Below, piece after piece: positions 32,700 through 42,487 of a stretch of 64,000 nucleotides of DNA. The notes beneath the pieces were generated by a model. It had not been told where the DNA came from and ran no database searches. It was given only the letters and a program-made list of their open reading frames with translations. The position numbers were made by a program, and so were the translations under genes. Source of the DNA: Pseudomonas sp. NC02 (GTDB lineage Bacteria > Pseudomonadota > Gammaproteobacteria > Pseudomonadales > Pseudomonadaceae); assembly GCF_002874965.1 (NCBI RefSeq), contig NZ_CP025624.1, positions 4,898,001-4,962,000 on the forward strand, written 5' to 3'. The number at the start of each line of letters is the position of its first letter. Positions within the stretch are counted from its first letter, which is position 1.

Positions 32700-34982
32700 A
32701 TGAAGTTCACCCGGATTCATCTGGCACTCGTTGCCGCGACGAGCATGACCCATGGAGTGGTCATGGCAGATACCAGCGACAGTGACGTCGGGACTATTGG
32801 GGTACAGGGCAAGGCAACCGCTGGGGGCGGTTACATGGTCCAGGAAGAGAGCGCCAAGGGCCGCTCGACCATCACCAAGGAAGCGTTGGACAAACAGACG
32901 GCCACCGGCAACGCCATCGACAAGCTCAAGTACACCCCGGGCCTGAACATCTCCAGTGAAGACAACACCGGCCTCTCGGGTTTCCGCTTCACCATGCGCG
33001 GCATGAACTCCGACCAGGTCGGTATGTCGGTGGACGGCATGCCGATCAACGACTCCGGCAACTACGCGTTGTACTCCAACCTGTTGGGCGACCCGGAAAA
33101 CATCGACCAGATTTTCGTCACCCAGGGCTCGTCGGAAGCCGACGGCCCGCACATCGGTTCCAGCGGCGGCAACATCGGCATCGTGACCATTCGCCCCACC
33201 AAGGAAACCGGTGCCTTCGTCAAGCAAGTGGTCGGCAGCAACGCCACCCGCAAGACCTTCGCCCGCCTCAATACCGGTGAAGTCAACGGCCTGAGCAACT
33301 GGCTGTCGGCCTCCCACACCGAAGGCCAGATGTGGCGCGGCTCGGGTGCCGTACGTGCGGACAAGGTGGAGTGGAACAGCTTCTTCGACGCCGGCAACGG
33401 CAACACTGCCAACCTGATCCTCAAGTACCACGAGCAGGACAACAACAGTTACAGCCAGTTGACCAAGGCACAGTTCCAGCAGTACGGCCGCAAGTACGAC
33501 CCGTACCCGGCGACACCGGCGGTGGGCGCCAACGGCAAGGTCAGCAGCTACTACGACCTGGCGCAGAACCCGTTCCAGACCTTTACCGCCGTGCTCAACA
33601 CCCAGTACAAGCTGAGCGACAACCTGTCCCTCTCGGTGATCCCGTATTACTACTACGGCAACGGCAGCGGCGTGGGCTCCTCGGCCTATGCGCTGAACAG
33701 TGGCTCGAACAAGGGCGGCGTTTTCGACCTCGGCAACCTGCCGACACAGGCTCAATACAACGCCGACGGTTCCGCGACCACCGGCGTCTACTACCGCCCT
33801 TCGCGCACCCAGACCTGGCGCCCGGGCATCACCACCAAGCTGAACTGGGACCTGGGCGACCACAGCCTGCAATTCGGCTACTGGTATGAACGCGCCCGCC
33901 AAAGCCAGACCCAACCGTTCATTGCCCTCAAGAACAACGGCAAGCCAAGCGATACCTGGCCCGACGGCAACTCCGTGGTCGACGCCAACGGCAACACCGT
34001 ACAGGGTCGCGACCGCTACACCGTGACGCCGGCGCAAAAGGTCTGGACCCAGGACACCTGGTACATCAACTCGGACTGGACGTTGATCGCGGGCATTGCC
34101 TACATGAACGTCGAGCGTGACGGCACCAACCACGGCAGCCTCACCGAGCAACCCGGCAAGGCCAGCCAGACCTACAACAAACTGCTGCCCAACGCCGGCC
34201 TGAAATACCAGCTCGACGAGCGTGACCAGTTGTTCTACAGCCTGTCGCGCAACATGCGTATTCCACAGAACTACGTGCTGTACGACAAAGGCGTCGGCTC
34301 CCTCGACTCCAAGCCGGAACTCAGCTGGAACCAGGAACTGGGCTGGCGCTACACCGGCGAAGACAGCACCCTCGCCGCGACCCTGTTCTACATGCAGTTC
34401 AAGAATCGCCAGCTCACCTCCCTGGACAGCAACGGTGATTCCGCCGACATCAACGCCGGCACCGTCATCAACAAAGGCCTGGAACTGGAGTGGAGCGGCA
34501 AGCTGCCGCACAACTTCAACTACTACACCTCCTACACCTACACCAGCTCCAAGCAGCAGGACGACCTGACCGTCTACAGCGCCGGCAAGCCGATCGTGCT
34601 GCCCACCAGCGGCAAGCAGTTCGCCAACGTGCCGACCAACATGCTGGCGGCCAACATCGGCTATGACGACGGGCGCTTCTACGGCACCTTCGGCGGCAAG
34701 TTCACCAGCAAGCTCTATGGCGACCTGACCAACGACGAAGCCATCTCCGCCCGCACCATCTTCAACCTCGGCGCCGGTATCTACCTGCCGGTGGACAAGA
34801 AAGTCGTCAAGGACGCAACCCTGCGCCTGAACGTCGACAACCTGTTCGACAAGAAGTACCTGGACGGCGTGTACACCACCAAGACCAACTCGGCGAGCTA
34901 CAGCGGTTTCCGCGATGGCGACCCGGCCTACATCGTTGGGCTTGACCGCACCGTCACCGTTTCCCTGGAAGCCAATTTCTAA
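32700..34982 (+). CDS. TonB-dependent outer-membrane receptor (substrate unknown)
   Basis: 760 residues from the ATG at 32700 (a GTG directly before it is in frame). Signal peptide about 1-24 (cleaved near VVMADT), no STN domain, plug domain about 45-175 (SGFRFTMRGMNSDQVGMSVDG, SSGGNIGIVTIRP), then a beta-barrel rich in Tyr, Asn and Gly ending in Phe (VTVSLEANF). It lies between tonB and exbB in one operon, so it appears to be served by its own energiser. The ligand is not evident. The absence of fecI/fecR genes argues against surface signalling. Confidence 0.9.
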   Translation: MKFTRIHLALVAATSMTHGVVMADTSDSDVGTIGVQGKATAGGGYMVQEESAKGRSTITKEALDKQTATGNAIDKLKYTPGLNISSEDNTGLSGFRFTMRGMNSDQVGMSVDGMPINDSGNYALYSNLLGDPENIDQIFVTQGSSEADGPHIGSSGGNIGIVTIRPTKETGAFVKQVVGSNATRKTFARLNTGEVNGLSNWLSASHTEGQMWRGSGAVRADKVEWNSFFDAGNGNTANLILKYHEQDNNSYSQLTKAQFQQYGRKYDPYPATPAVGANGKVSSYYDLAQNPFQTFTAVLNTQYKLSDNLSLSVIPYYYYGNGSGVGSSAYALNSGSNKGGVFDLGNLPTQAQYNADGSATTGVYYRPSRTQTWRPGITTKLNWDLGDHSLQFGYWYERARQSQTQPFIALKNNGKPSDTWPDGNSVVDANGNTVQGRDRYTVTPAQKVWTQDTWYINSDWTLIAGIAYMNVERDGTNHGSLTEQPGKASQTYNKLLPNAGLKYQLDERDQLFYSLSRNMRIPQNYVLYDKGVGSLDSKPELSWNQELGWRYTGEDSTLAATLFYMQFKNRQLTSLDSNGDSADINAGTVINKGLELEWSGKLPHNFNYYTSYTYTSSKQQDDLTVYSAGKPIVLPTSGKQFANVPTNMLAANIGYDDGRFYGTFGGKFTSKLYGDLTNDEAISARTIFNLGAGIYLPVDKKVVKDATLRLNVDNLFDKKYLDGVYTTKTNSASYSGFRDGDPAYIVGLDRTVTVSLEANF

Positions 34983-34999
34983 CTGCGAGGCTCAGCATC

Positions 35000-35647
35000 A
35001 TGGACATGAACCTGCTTCACCAAATCACCTTTTATGTGATGTACGCCGCACTGGCGATTGCAATCTTCATCACCATCGAACGTGGCATTTACTTCGCCTA
35101 CGTGCGCCGCCAGGCCCGTGCATTGACCGAAGTGCTGGGCGCCAATGTGCACAGCGAACGCGACCTGCCGGAAAACCTGACTCGCCGTGACAGCCTGCCA
35201 CTGAGCATGGTGCTGCCGATCCTGGCGCAGAAGGCGTCCCATGGTTCGCGCAAGGACCTGGATGACGAGATCGAAACCCAGTACCTCAAGACCCGCGCGC
35301 CGCTGTCGCGCAGCCTGTGGATCATCGAAACCATCACCACCGCCGCGCCGCTGCTCGGCCTGCTGGGGACCATCCTCGGCATCATCGATACCTTCAAGGC
35401 GCTGGCCAGTGCCGGTGTGTCCGACCCGGGCCAGATTTCCGGTGGTATCGGTACGGCCCTGTTCGCCACGGGTTTGGGTATCGCCATCGCGCTGTTCTGC
35501 GTGGTGTTCCACAACTTCTTCCAGGACAGCCTGGAGCGTATCAACGACCAGCTGAAAATCCTGCTGATCCGCGCTGCAACCGGTGCCCGCGTGCAGGGTG
35601 AAGTGCCGCACCTGGTACCGACCCCGCTGCACACCCGCACTGCGTGA
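35000..35647 (+). CDS. exbB: ExbB/TolQ/MotA-family proton channel protein
   Basis: 215 residues with three hydrophobic segments (about 8-28, 113-135, 150-175) and the family's conserved TAAPLLGLLGTILGIIDTFKAL and GIGTALFATGLGIAIALF. It is the membrane partner of ExbD for TonB energisation. It is last in the exbD-tonB-receptor-exbB operon, 17 bases after the receptor stop and followed by a strong terminator. Confidence 0.93.
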   Translation: MDMNLLHQITFYVMYAALAIAIFITIERGIYFAYVRRQARALTEVLGANVHSERDLPENLTRRDSLPLSMVLPILAQKASHGSRKDLDDEIETQYLKTRAPLSRSLWIIETITTAAPLLGLLGTILGIIDTFKALASAGVSDPGQISGGIGTALFATGLGIAIALFCVVFHNFFQDSLERINDQLKILLIRAATGARVQGEVPHLVPTPLHTRTA

Positions 35648-35655
35648 CCTTCCCG

Positions 35656-35687
35656 GGGCGGGCGCATCATGCGCCCGCCCTTTTTTT
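35656..35687 (+). terminator. Rho-independent terminator after exbB
   Basis: GGGCGGGCGC / GCGCCCGCCC hairpin with a small loop and a following run of seven T, starting 8 bases after the exbB stop. It separates the TonB operon from the phospholipase D-like gene. Confidence 0.93.
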
Positions 35688-35703
35688 GCCCGATGAGACG
35701 CCT

Positions 35704-36921
35704 ATGTCCATATCGCTGAAATTACGTATCGCCGGCCTTGCAGGCCTGCTCCTCAGTCCGCTTGCCCAGGCGGACTTTTCAATTCCGGGATTTGAGTTGG
35801 TACACACCGTGCCAGTGGACACCCAACTTGGCACCGCCGATCTGCGCCAGCCCGGCCCCGTGTGGATCCAGCTGTTCGACGGCGCGAAAAGCCGCATCGA
35901 CATCGGCCAGTTCTACGCGGCCGACCATCCTAGCTCGGTGATGGACAAGGTGATTGAACACCTGGAAGCCGCCGGCAAACGCGGGGTGAAAATTCGCTTC
36001 CTGCTGGAAGAAAAAGGCGTACGGCTGTCGGAAGCCTCGACCCTGGAGCGCCTGAAAGCCATTCCCAACCTGACCTTCCGCATCCTGCCCTATGGCAAGC
36101 TGAGTGGGGGGATCATCCACGCCAAGTACATGGTAGTGGATGGCAAGCAGGCGTTTATCGGCAGCCAGAACTTCGACTGGCGTTCGCTGGAGCATATCCA
36201 CGAAACCGGGCTGTTGATCAGTGATGCAAACGTCGTCGCCCAGACCCAGGCCATTTTTGAACAGGACTGGCAGGCCCAGGCTGCGTTGGCCGACAACCAG
36301 CCTGTTGCCCTGCCCGCCACAGGCGCCACACCGGCACGCACCGGCAACTACCTGGTAGCCAGCCCCCAGCGCTACAACCCGCCGGGTGTGGGTGATTCGC
36401 AGCTGGAACTGCCACATCTGCTGGGCGAGGCGAAAAAGGAAGTGCGCGTACAACTGCTGGACTACGCGCCGCTGTCCTATGGACCTGACAGAACCCGGCC
36501 TTACTACGCGATGATCGACAACGCCGTGCGTGCAGCGGCAGCGCGCGGGGTCTCGATCAAGTTGATGGTATCCAACTGGAACACCGAAGCACTGGAATTG
36601 CCGTACCTGAAAAGCCTGGCGGTGCTGCCGAATGTCGAGGTCAAGATCGTCACGCTGCCCGAGGCCAGGCAAGGATTTATTCCTTATGCGCGGGTGATCC
36701 ACAGCAAGACCATGGAAATCGACGGGCAAGTGGCGTGGGTAGGGACCAGTAACTGGCTGGGCGGTTATTTCGATAACTCGCGCAACCTGGAAGTGGTGAT
36801 GCGCAGTGAGGCGATGGCCAAGCGTGTGGGAGATTTACACGAGCAGCTGTGGGACGGGCCGTATGCCAAGGCACTGGAAGTGACGAGTGAGTACCCGCAG
36901 CCGCATCCGGGCAAACCTTAA
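35704..36921 (+). CDS. Secreted phospholipase D-like protein (two HKD motifs)
   Basis: 405 residues from the ATG at 35704. A Sec signal peptide (about 1-23, cleaved near AQADF) is followed by two PLD catalytic motifs: HAKYMVVD (His139, Lys141, Asp146) and HSKTMEID (His333, Lys335, Asp340), each followed by a GS/GT-N segment. The pair forms one active site for cleaving or exchanging phosphodiesters. Likely periplasmic or exported; substrates could be phospholipids, cardiolipin-type lipids or nucleic acid. It follows the TonB operon but sits behind a terminator. Confidence 0.9.
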   Translation: MSISLKLRIAGLAGLLLSPLAQADFSIPGFELVHTVPVDTQLGTADLRQPGPVWIQLFDGAKSRIDIGQFYAADHPSSVMDKVIEHLEAAGKRGVKIRFLLEEKGVRLSEASTLERLKAIPNLTFRILPYGKLSGGIIHAKYMVVDGKQAFIGSQNFDWRSLEHIHETGLLISDANVVAQTQAIFEQDWQAQAALADNQPVALPATGATPARTGNYLVASPQRYNPPGVGDSQLELPHLLGEAKKEVRVQLLDYAPLSYGPDRTRPYYAMIDNAVRAAAARGVSIKLMVSNWNTEALELPYLKSLAVLPNVEVKIVTLPEARQGFIPYARVIHSKTMEIDGQVAWVGTSNWLGGYFDNSRNLEVVMRSEAMAKRVGDLHEQLWDGPYAKALEVTSEYPQPHPGKP

Positions 36922-37038
36922 GCTGTTGCCCGCAAATGGCATGGCTTTGCGGGCAATATCACATTGCCAGATATCCAGGTTGCACTTTTTCGCCTTTGCG
37001 CTGACCAACCCTGCATAACTCATGGAGGGAGAGCAGGG

Positions 37039-37365
37039 ATGAACAACACACGCAATGGACTGTACGGTGCCGCGCTGGTTTGGGCGGCCATCGGGCTTGG
37101 CGGCTGCGCCAATTCGATGACCACCACCGGTGAGCCCGGGGTGAAGATGGGCGAGAGCTATGAGCAGGTGCTCGCCGTGGTCAGCCGCAACAATACGGTG
37201 ACCAGGGAGATCGACGGGGAAGCATTCCGGGCTGAAGGTTACTCGGAGACGTTTAAGGATTGTCGCAACAAATATTTTATCTTCCAGGGTGCTAATGGCT
37301 TGCAGATGGTCAAGCTTGAGCCCGCGCCGCATCTGTCGGTCAGCCAGAACTGCCGCCAGCCATGA
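37039..37365 (+). CDS. Small lipoprotein of unknown function
   Basis: 108 residues from the ATG at 37039, preceded by GGAGGGAGAG. A lipoprotein signal is visible with lipobox LGGC at Cys22, followed by Ala-Asn, consistent with outer-membrane sorting. The mature part is about 87 residues with two Cys that could pair. No known domain is recognised. It overlaps the next lipoprotein gene by 4 bases, so the two are probably co-translated. Confidence 0.8.
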   Translation: MNNTRNGLYGAALVWAAIGLGGCANSMTTTGEPGVKMGESYEQVLAVVSRNNTVTREIDGEAFRAEGYSETFKDCRNKYFIFQGANGLQMVKLEPAPHLSVSQNCRQP

Positions 37366-37907
37366 GAACCTTACGTGTAATTCCCGCCCTGTTCCTGGTT
37401 CTTCTCAGCGGCTGTGGCCAGGTATATAACGTCCGCTCCCTCAACACCGCCTATACAGCGCCACCGTCTGCCGAGACGGCGCGCTTGCGCATTATCAGCG
37501 ACGGCATGGTGCGCGCAGTGCCCGGGCGCGATTGCCTGGACTGGAATGTTCCCGGAGCAGGCGTGATGGTGTCCGCCAAATCCGGCTTCGCCGACCGCAA
37601 TGGCGCAAGCCTGGGGATGCCGGGGCCGATTTACACCTGGGACGGTGCGGTGTCGTCCGAACAGGTGATTCCGGCGAACACGCCCATTGCCTTTCATTAC
37701 CTTGGGTTGCCGCAATATGGCCGGCAATGTTTCAACACCATGACCTTTATCCCCAAGCCCGGCATGGACTACATGGTGCGAGCATCAATGTCCGGGAGTT
37801 GCTCATTCGAGCTTGCTGAGCTGCCGAAAGGTGCCGAACGATGGAGTCCGATTGAACCGACGCCGTCGGGAAGGCTGTCGATGTGCCACGCGATGGATAA
37901 TTTCTAG
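37362..37907 (+). CDS. Lipoprotein of unknown function
   Basis: 181 residues. Lipoprotein signal with LLSGC (Cys18). The mature domain contains several Cys (for example in GRDCLDW, GRQCFNT, SGSCSFE, LSMCHAM) that could form disulfides in the periplasm. No catalytic motif or recognised domain. ATGA overlap with the preceding lipoprotein gene indicates coupling. The pair may form a small envelope complex; this is inference. Confidence 0.8.
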   Translation: MRTLRVIPALFLVLLSGCGQVYNVRSLNTAYTAPPSAETARLRIISDGMVRAVPGRDCLDWNVPGAGVMVSAKSGFADRNGASLGMPGPIYTWDGAVSSEQVIPANTPIAFHYLGLPQYGRQCFNTMTFIPKPGMDYMVRASMSGSCSFELAELPKGAERWSPIEPTPSGRLSMCHAMDNF

Positions 37908-37966
37908 CGGTACAAACGCAACGTGGGCCGGGGCATTGCACTCCAGCTCACAAAAAACCCACAAAC

Positions 37967-37997
37967 AAAAACGCCGATCATTGCTGATCGGCGTTTT
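37967..37997 (-). terminator. Terminator of the tRNA-Gly/Glu unit (bidirectional)
   Basis: Stem AAAACGCCGATCA / TGATCGGCGTTTT with loop TTGC. T-rich sequence follows on both strands, so it can end both the minus-strand tRNA transcript and the plus-strand lipoprotein operon. Confidence 0.88.
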
Positions 37998-38006
37998 CGT
38001 TAAATA

Positions 38007-38082
<76 letters not shown>

Positions 38083-38085
38083 AAA

Positions 38086-38161
38086 TGGCGTCCCCTAGGG
38101 GACTCGAACCCCTGTTACCGCCGTGAAAGGGCGGTGTCCTAGGCCACTAGACGAAGGGGAC
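38086..38161 (-). tRNA. tRNA-Glu (TTC)
   Basis: 76 nt with encoded CCA. Acceptor GTCCCCT/AGGGGAC, anticodon stem-loop CCGCCCTTTCACGGCGG giving TTC. Confidence 0.97.
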
Positions 38162-38265
38162 ACGCTACTGAAACACATGGTGTGTATTTCAGTGCCCAGA
38201 GATTAAATCCGAAGATTACGCCCTGGTTTCACTCAGTGCCGCCCGAGGGCAACACTGCTTAAATT

Positions 38266-38341
<76 letters not shown>

Positions 38342-38344
38342 ATA

Positions 38345-38420
38345 TGGCGTCCCCTAGGGGACTCGAACCCCTGTTACCGCCGTGAAAGGGCGGTGTCCTA
38401 GGCCACTAGACGAAGGGGAC
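38345..38420 (-). tRNA. tRNA-Glu (TTC), second copy
   Basis: 76 nt, same sequence as the tRNA at 38086-38161. First gene of the transcript. Confidence 0.97.
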
Positions 38421-38482
38421 ACACGTACAACATTCACTCCCTACCGCGTTTCGCTGTGTGCTTTACGCTGTAAGTGGCGCGC

Positions 38483-38511
38483 ATTCTATGGATGGATTGG
38501 GAGGTCGTCAA
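38483..38511 (-). promoter_or_regulatory. sigma70 promoter of the tRNA-Glu/Gly cluster
   Basis: On the minus strand, TTGACG (38506-38511), 17-base spacer, TAGAAT (38483-38488), then a GCGCGCC discriminator. Same layout as the Asp/Val tRNA promoters. The rest of the 358-base gap (38421-38778) shows no further gene. Confidence 0.8.
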
Positions 38512-38778
38512 CCCCCAAGGATAAATTTATTTAAATCAATGACTTCGCCGTGGTTTACGGGGGTTGCAAGGGTTTCTCGCCGTCCAGGCTTTGGCGCCTA
38601 TATTCTGGCGTTCCACAAGGCGCTATAGTTCGCCACAGCAAATGATGGCAATGTGCATCTACGCAGGGACTGCCCCGCTATATAGAAGAAACTACTGACG
38701 CAACTGGTCGCTCAGTCCTATCCGGTCACTGCACCAGTCACTACACTTCAATGCAAACCCCATAAAGAGGTCACACCG

Positions 38779-39549
38779 GTGACACCACTCATGATCACCC
38801 TGCTGGTAATAGCCGGGATCGTAATACTGATCGCCATTGGCTACATGAACCACGTGGTGGAAAACAATAAGCTGGAAAAGAACCGGACCCGGATCGAACT
38901 CAATGACCGGCTGCGCCGCTGCGGCGAAATCACCGAGACCTTCCCTGGCCAGTTGATGACGCCGCGACTCAAGTTGCTGCTGACCCGCCTGGAGCTCAAC
39001 GTCAATCAGCGCCTGCTGAACCTCGACAAGTCCAATGCGTCGCTCAAGGCACGCATCACTGAACTCAACGCACTGGTGGCCCAGGGCGAATCGATTCCGG
39101 TGAACAACCCGCCAGGCCCGATCCAGACCGAAGCCAAGGCCAAGGATGTACGTTTCCTGCTCGAAGCACTGCATGGCCAGGTGACCCGAGCGGCCCAGGA
39201 CGGTTTCCTGCCGACCAATGAAGCCAAGCACTGGATCAAGGAAATCCGCCATATCCTGGTGCTGCTGCACATCGAGTTCTTCAACAACCTGGGCCAGCAC
39301 GCACTGCAACAAGGCCAGCCGGGCCAGGCTCGCCTGGCGTTCGAACGCGGCGTGCAGTACCTGCGCAAGCAACCGGAGCCGGTGGTGTACAGCCAGCAGC
39401 TGCAATTGCTCGAGAAACAGCTGGCGCGCGCCAACTCCATGGTGCTGTCCAACCTTGAACCGGCTGAAGACGAGGTCAACGAATTGACCGAAGGCTTGAA
39501 AGTGGTGGATGCGGACGCCGACTGGAAGAAGAAAGCCATCTACGACTGA
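38779..39549 (+). CDS. Membrane-anchored helical protein of unknown function
   Basis: 256 residues from the GTG at 38779, with AAAGAGG 8 bases upstream; an ATG lies 12 bases later in frame. One N-terminal membrane helix (about 4-23, ITLLVIAGIVILIAIGYMN) is followed by a charged, almost wholly helical cytoplasmic or periplasmic domain with a possible coiled coil (about 70-105) and a TPR-like stretch (GQPGQARLAFERGVQYLRKQ). It looks like a conserved Pseudomonas hypothetical; no enzyme motif. Confidence 0.82.
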   Translation: MTPLMITLLVIAGIVILIAIGYMNHVVENNKLEKNRTRIELNDRLRRCGEITETFPGQLMTPRLKLLLTRLELNVNQRLLNLDKSNASLKARITELNALVAQGESIPVNNPPGPIQTEAKAKDVRFLLEALHGQVTRAAQDGFLPTNEAKHWIKEIRHILVLLHIEFFNNLGQHALQQGQPGQARLAFERGVQYLRKQPEPVVYSQQLQLLEKQLARANSMVLSNLEPAEDEVNELTEGLKVVDADADWKKKAIYD

Positions 39550-39670
39550 TCCCCTGCCATTGTGGTGGGCGGGAAACCCGCTCGCCACATGCCATCACTC
39601 TGCACCTATCCCCTTCCCCTCGAATAGCGTAAAAAAGGCCCCTCACTCCGTTAACGAAAAGGGCTTCGCC

Positions 39671-40483
39671 ATGCCTGTCGTGCTCATCGATGGACAACCG
39701 CTGCACTACCTCGACCAGGGCACCGGCCCGGCCGTTCTCCTCGGTTCCAGCTACCTGTGGGACAGCCAGATGTGGGCGCCGCAGATCGAAGCCCTGTCGC
39801 AACAGTACCGGGTGATCGTCCCCGAGCTTTGGGGCCACGGCGAGTCCGGCGCACTGCCTGCAAACACTGCATCCCTGGACGACCTCGCACGCCAGCACCT
39901 GGCGCTGCTGGATCACCTGGACATTGCCCGGGTCAACCTCGTGGGCTTGTCGGTCGGCGGCATGTGGGGCGCACGCCTGGCGCTGCTGGCTCCCGAGCGG
40001 GTCAACAGCCTGGTGCTGATGGACACGCACCTGGGCGCCGAGCCGGAAGCCACTCGCCAATACTACTTTTCGCTGTTCAAGATGATCGAAGACGCCGGCG
40101 CCATTCCGGAACCGCTGCTGGATGTGGTGGCGCCGATCTTCTTCCGTCCCGGTATCGACCGGGAGTCGGCCTTGTACCAGGATTTCCGCAACGCACTGCA
40201 GGCCTTCCCCAAGGAGCGCCTGGTGCACAGCATCGTGCCCCTGGGCCGGATTATCTTCAGCCGCGCGGATGTGCTGGAACAACTGGCGCGCCTCGACACC
40301 GACACCACCCTGGTGATGTGTGGCGAGCAGGACAAGCCACGCCCACCGGCCGAATCAGAGGAAATGGCGGCCTTGATCGGCTGCGCGCTGACGTTGATTC
40401 CGCACGCCGGGCATATCTCCAGCCGGGAAAACCCCGATTTCGTCAACGAAGCGCTGCTGACCTTCCTGGCCAACAACGCCTGA
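39671..40483 (+). CDS. Alpha/beta-hydrolase
   Basis: 270 residues from the ATG at 39671; the longer open frame upstream is AT-rich intergenic sequence. Alpha/beta-hydrolase fold with oxyanion region LLGSSYLWDSQMW, nucleophile elbow GLSVGG (Ser near residue 97), an acidic residue in VMCGEQDKPRP and catalytic His in PHAGHISSRENP. RsbQ/3-oxoadipate-lactonase-like family; the substrate is unknown. It is convergent with the chemoreceptor gene, with a shared palindrome between them. Confidence 0.88.
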   Translation: MPVVLIDGQPLHYLDQGTGPAVLLGSSYLWDSQMWAPQIEALSQQYRVIVPELWGHGESGALPANTASLDDLARQHLALLDHLDIARVNLVGLSVGGMWGARLALLAPERVNSLVLMDTHLGAEPEATRQYYFSLFKMIEDAGAIPEPLLDVVAPIFFRPGIDRESALYQDFRNALQAFPKERLVHSIVPLGRIIFSRADVLEQLARLDTDTTLVMCGEQDKPRPPAESEEMAALIGCALTLIPHAGHISSRENPDFVNEALLTFLANNA

Positions 40484-40492
40484 CCGCCCTGC

Positions 40493-40526
40493 CCTTTGAT
40501 CACCGCAGGCCTGCGGTGATCAAAGG
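40493..40526. terminator. 34-base perfect palindrome at the convergent gene ends
   Basis: CCTTTGATCACCGCAGG and its exact inverse abut without a spacer. It lies 9 bases past the hydrolase stop and covers the stop codon of the chemoreceptor gene (40520-40522). It could act as a bidirectional terminator, though U-runs are short. Confidence 0.6.
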
Positions 40527-42487
40527 CGAAAGTGCCCGACCATCCCCTTAAGCTCCGTACCCAACTGCGCCAGCTCGATGCTCGACGCTGCATTGCCCTG
40601 CATGCTCAACGCCGATTGATCGGCACTCGCACGGATGCTGGTGACGCTGCGGTTGATTTCCTCGGCCACCGAGCTTTGCTCTTCGGCCGCCGCGGCAATC
40701 TGCTGGTTCATCTGCTGGATCAACGACACCGCCGCCGCGATGCTGCCCAGGGCGCTTTCGGTTTCCAGGGCATCACTGACCGCCAGCTTGACCAGTTCGC
40801 CGCTCTGCCTGATCTGCTGCACCGAAGCCTGCGCAGCGCTGCGCAAGGTACTGACCAACCGTTCGATTTCCTCGGTCGATTGCTGGGTGCGCTTGGCCAG
40901 CGCCCGCACCTCGTCGGCCACCACGGCAAAACCGCGGCCCTGCTCGCCCGCCCGCGCCGCCTCGATGGCCGCATTCAGCGCCAGCAGGTTGGTTTGCTCG
41001 GCCACGCTCTTGATCACCTCAAGGACGGTGCCGATAGTCTGGATCTCCGCGCTCAGGCTTTCGATGCTGGTACTGGCGGAGGTCGCGGAACTGGCCAGCA
41101 ACTCGATACGCTGCAAGCTCTGGCGCACCACCTGCTGGCCGCTGTCGACCTTGTCATCCGCCGTCTGCGCCGCCTGGGCCGCTTCTTCGGCATTGCGCGC
41201 CACATCGTGCACGGTGGCGGTCATCTGGTTCATGGCCGTGGCCACCTGCTCGGTTTCTTCCTTCTGGCTGCTGACCTCGATATTGGTCTGCTCGGTGACG
41301 CTGGACAGCGAATGGGCCGAGCTGGCCAGTTGCTCGATACCCGCCTGCAACCCGCTGACCATGCTGCTCAGGCCGCTGCTCATCTGTTGCATCGCGAGCA
41401 TCAACTGGCCCATCTCGTCCCGGCGACTGACTTCCATGCGGCCACTGAGATCACCGGCGGCAATCTGCTGGGCCACCGCAATCACGCTGCGCAACGGTGC
41501 AACGATCAAACGGGTGATGATCCACGCGGCAATCAGCCCGACCAATAACGCCAACGCCGAAGAACCGATGATCAGCAACGCGCTTTTCTTCAACTGCGAC
41601 TGCATCGACAGGTCTTCTGCGTCGTAGGCCTGATTGACCCGGGTGACCACTTCGGCTGCACGCTCGTGCAACTGCTTGTAGACGACTTTTTCCTGGGCCA
41701 GCAGCCCGGTGTATTCGCCGAGTTTTTCGCTGAAGGCCGCGATATGCCCGGACACTTCGTTAAGCACGGTTTGGTAGCCAGGATCCTTGACGGTGGTTTT
41801 CAGCTGTTCGACCTGGGCCAGGGCCTGATCGGCCTGCTCGATCTTGCCCTGCTCGGCGTTCTCGTCATCGCCCTTGCGGCTCTGGTCCAGGCGCACGTGC
41901 GCTTCGTTCATGGCCTGCAGCATCAGGCGCGAGACCTGGCTGACCTGCCCCGCCTGCTCGATGAATTCGGCACCTTCCTTGCCCTGGCTTTCCTTGAGGC
42001 CATAGGCGCCGTCGTCCGCCAGCCCGGCCTGCAACACATCAAGGTTGTTGGCGACACTGGAGACCGACCAACTGGCCATTTCCAGCGCCAGGTCCTTGGT
42101 CTGGGTCAGCTCGACAAACTCATCGAACGCCTTGCGATACGCCGCCAGCGCCTGCTCGACGTCGCTCATCACCGGGACATTGGCAGGCGACTGGGCCTTG
42201 AGAATTACCGCCTGGGCCGCCAACGCGTCGACACGTTCGTGCAAGGCGTCCACCGACTTGGGGTCGGCATGCAGCGCGTAGTCCTGCTCGATCAAGCGCA
42301 CCTTGAGCAAGCCGCTGTTGAGCGCCGACATGGCTTTAAGGCCCTCGAAGCGCTGGCCAACGGTTTGCAGCGACCACACGCCAATCGCGGCCACCAATGC
42401 CGTCAACAGCAGTACCAGGGCAAAGCCCAAGCCCAGTTTCTTGGCCATACCGAGGTTGGCAAAACGTCGTTGCACGGCAGAAATCAT
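40520..42487 (-). CDS. Methyl-accepting chemotaxis protein with HBM-like sensor
   Basis: 655 residues from the ATG at 42487 with GAGGA upstream. TM1 about 15-40; a long helical periplasmic sensor (about 45-310) of the HBM (helical bimodular) size; TM2 about 315-340; HAMP about 340-395; and a cytoplasmic signalling hairpin with the conserved [20 protein letters not shown] and [18 protein letters not shown] receptors (McpS type) sense organic acids; that ligand class is only a guess here. No che genes are adjacent. Confidence 0.9.
   Translation of the reverse strand: MISAVQRRFANLGMAKKLGLGFALVLLLTALVAAIGVWSLQTVGQRFEGLKAMSALNSGLLKVRLIEQDYALHADPKSVDALHERVDALAAQAVILKAQSPANVPVMSDVEQALAAYRKAFDEFVELTQTKDLALEMASWSVSSVANNLDVLQAGLADDGAYGLKESQGKEGAEFIEQAGQVSQVSRLMLQAMNEAHVRLDQSRKGDDENAEQGKIEQADQALAQVEQLKTTVKDPGYQTVLNEVSGHIAAFSEKLGEYTGLLAQEKVVYKQLHERAAEVVTRVNQAYDAEDLSMQSQLKKSALLIIGSSALALLVGLIAAWIITRLIVAPLRSVIAVAQQIAAGDLSGRMEVSRRDEMGQLMLAMQQMSSGLSSMVSGLQAGIEQLASSAHSLSSVTEQTNIEVSSQKEETEQVATAMNQMTATVHDVARNAEEAAQAAQTADDKVDSGQQVVRQSLQRIELLASSATSASTSIESLSAEIQTIGTVLEVIKSVAEQTNLLALNAAIEAARAGEQGRGFAVVADEVRALAKRTQQSTEEIERLVSTLRSAAQASVQQIRQSGELVKLAVSDALETESALGSIAAAVSLIQQMNQQIAAAAEEQSSVAEEINRSVTSIRASADQSALSMQGNAASSIELAQLGTELKGMVGHFRL

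Noticed and set aside
32487..34511. 674-residue minus-strand frame opposite tonB and its receptor
   Set aside because: Antisense shadow; crosses two supported genes and lacks motifs.
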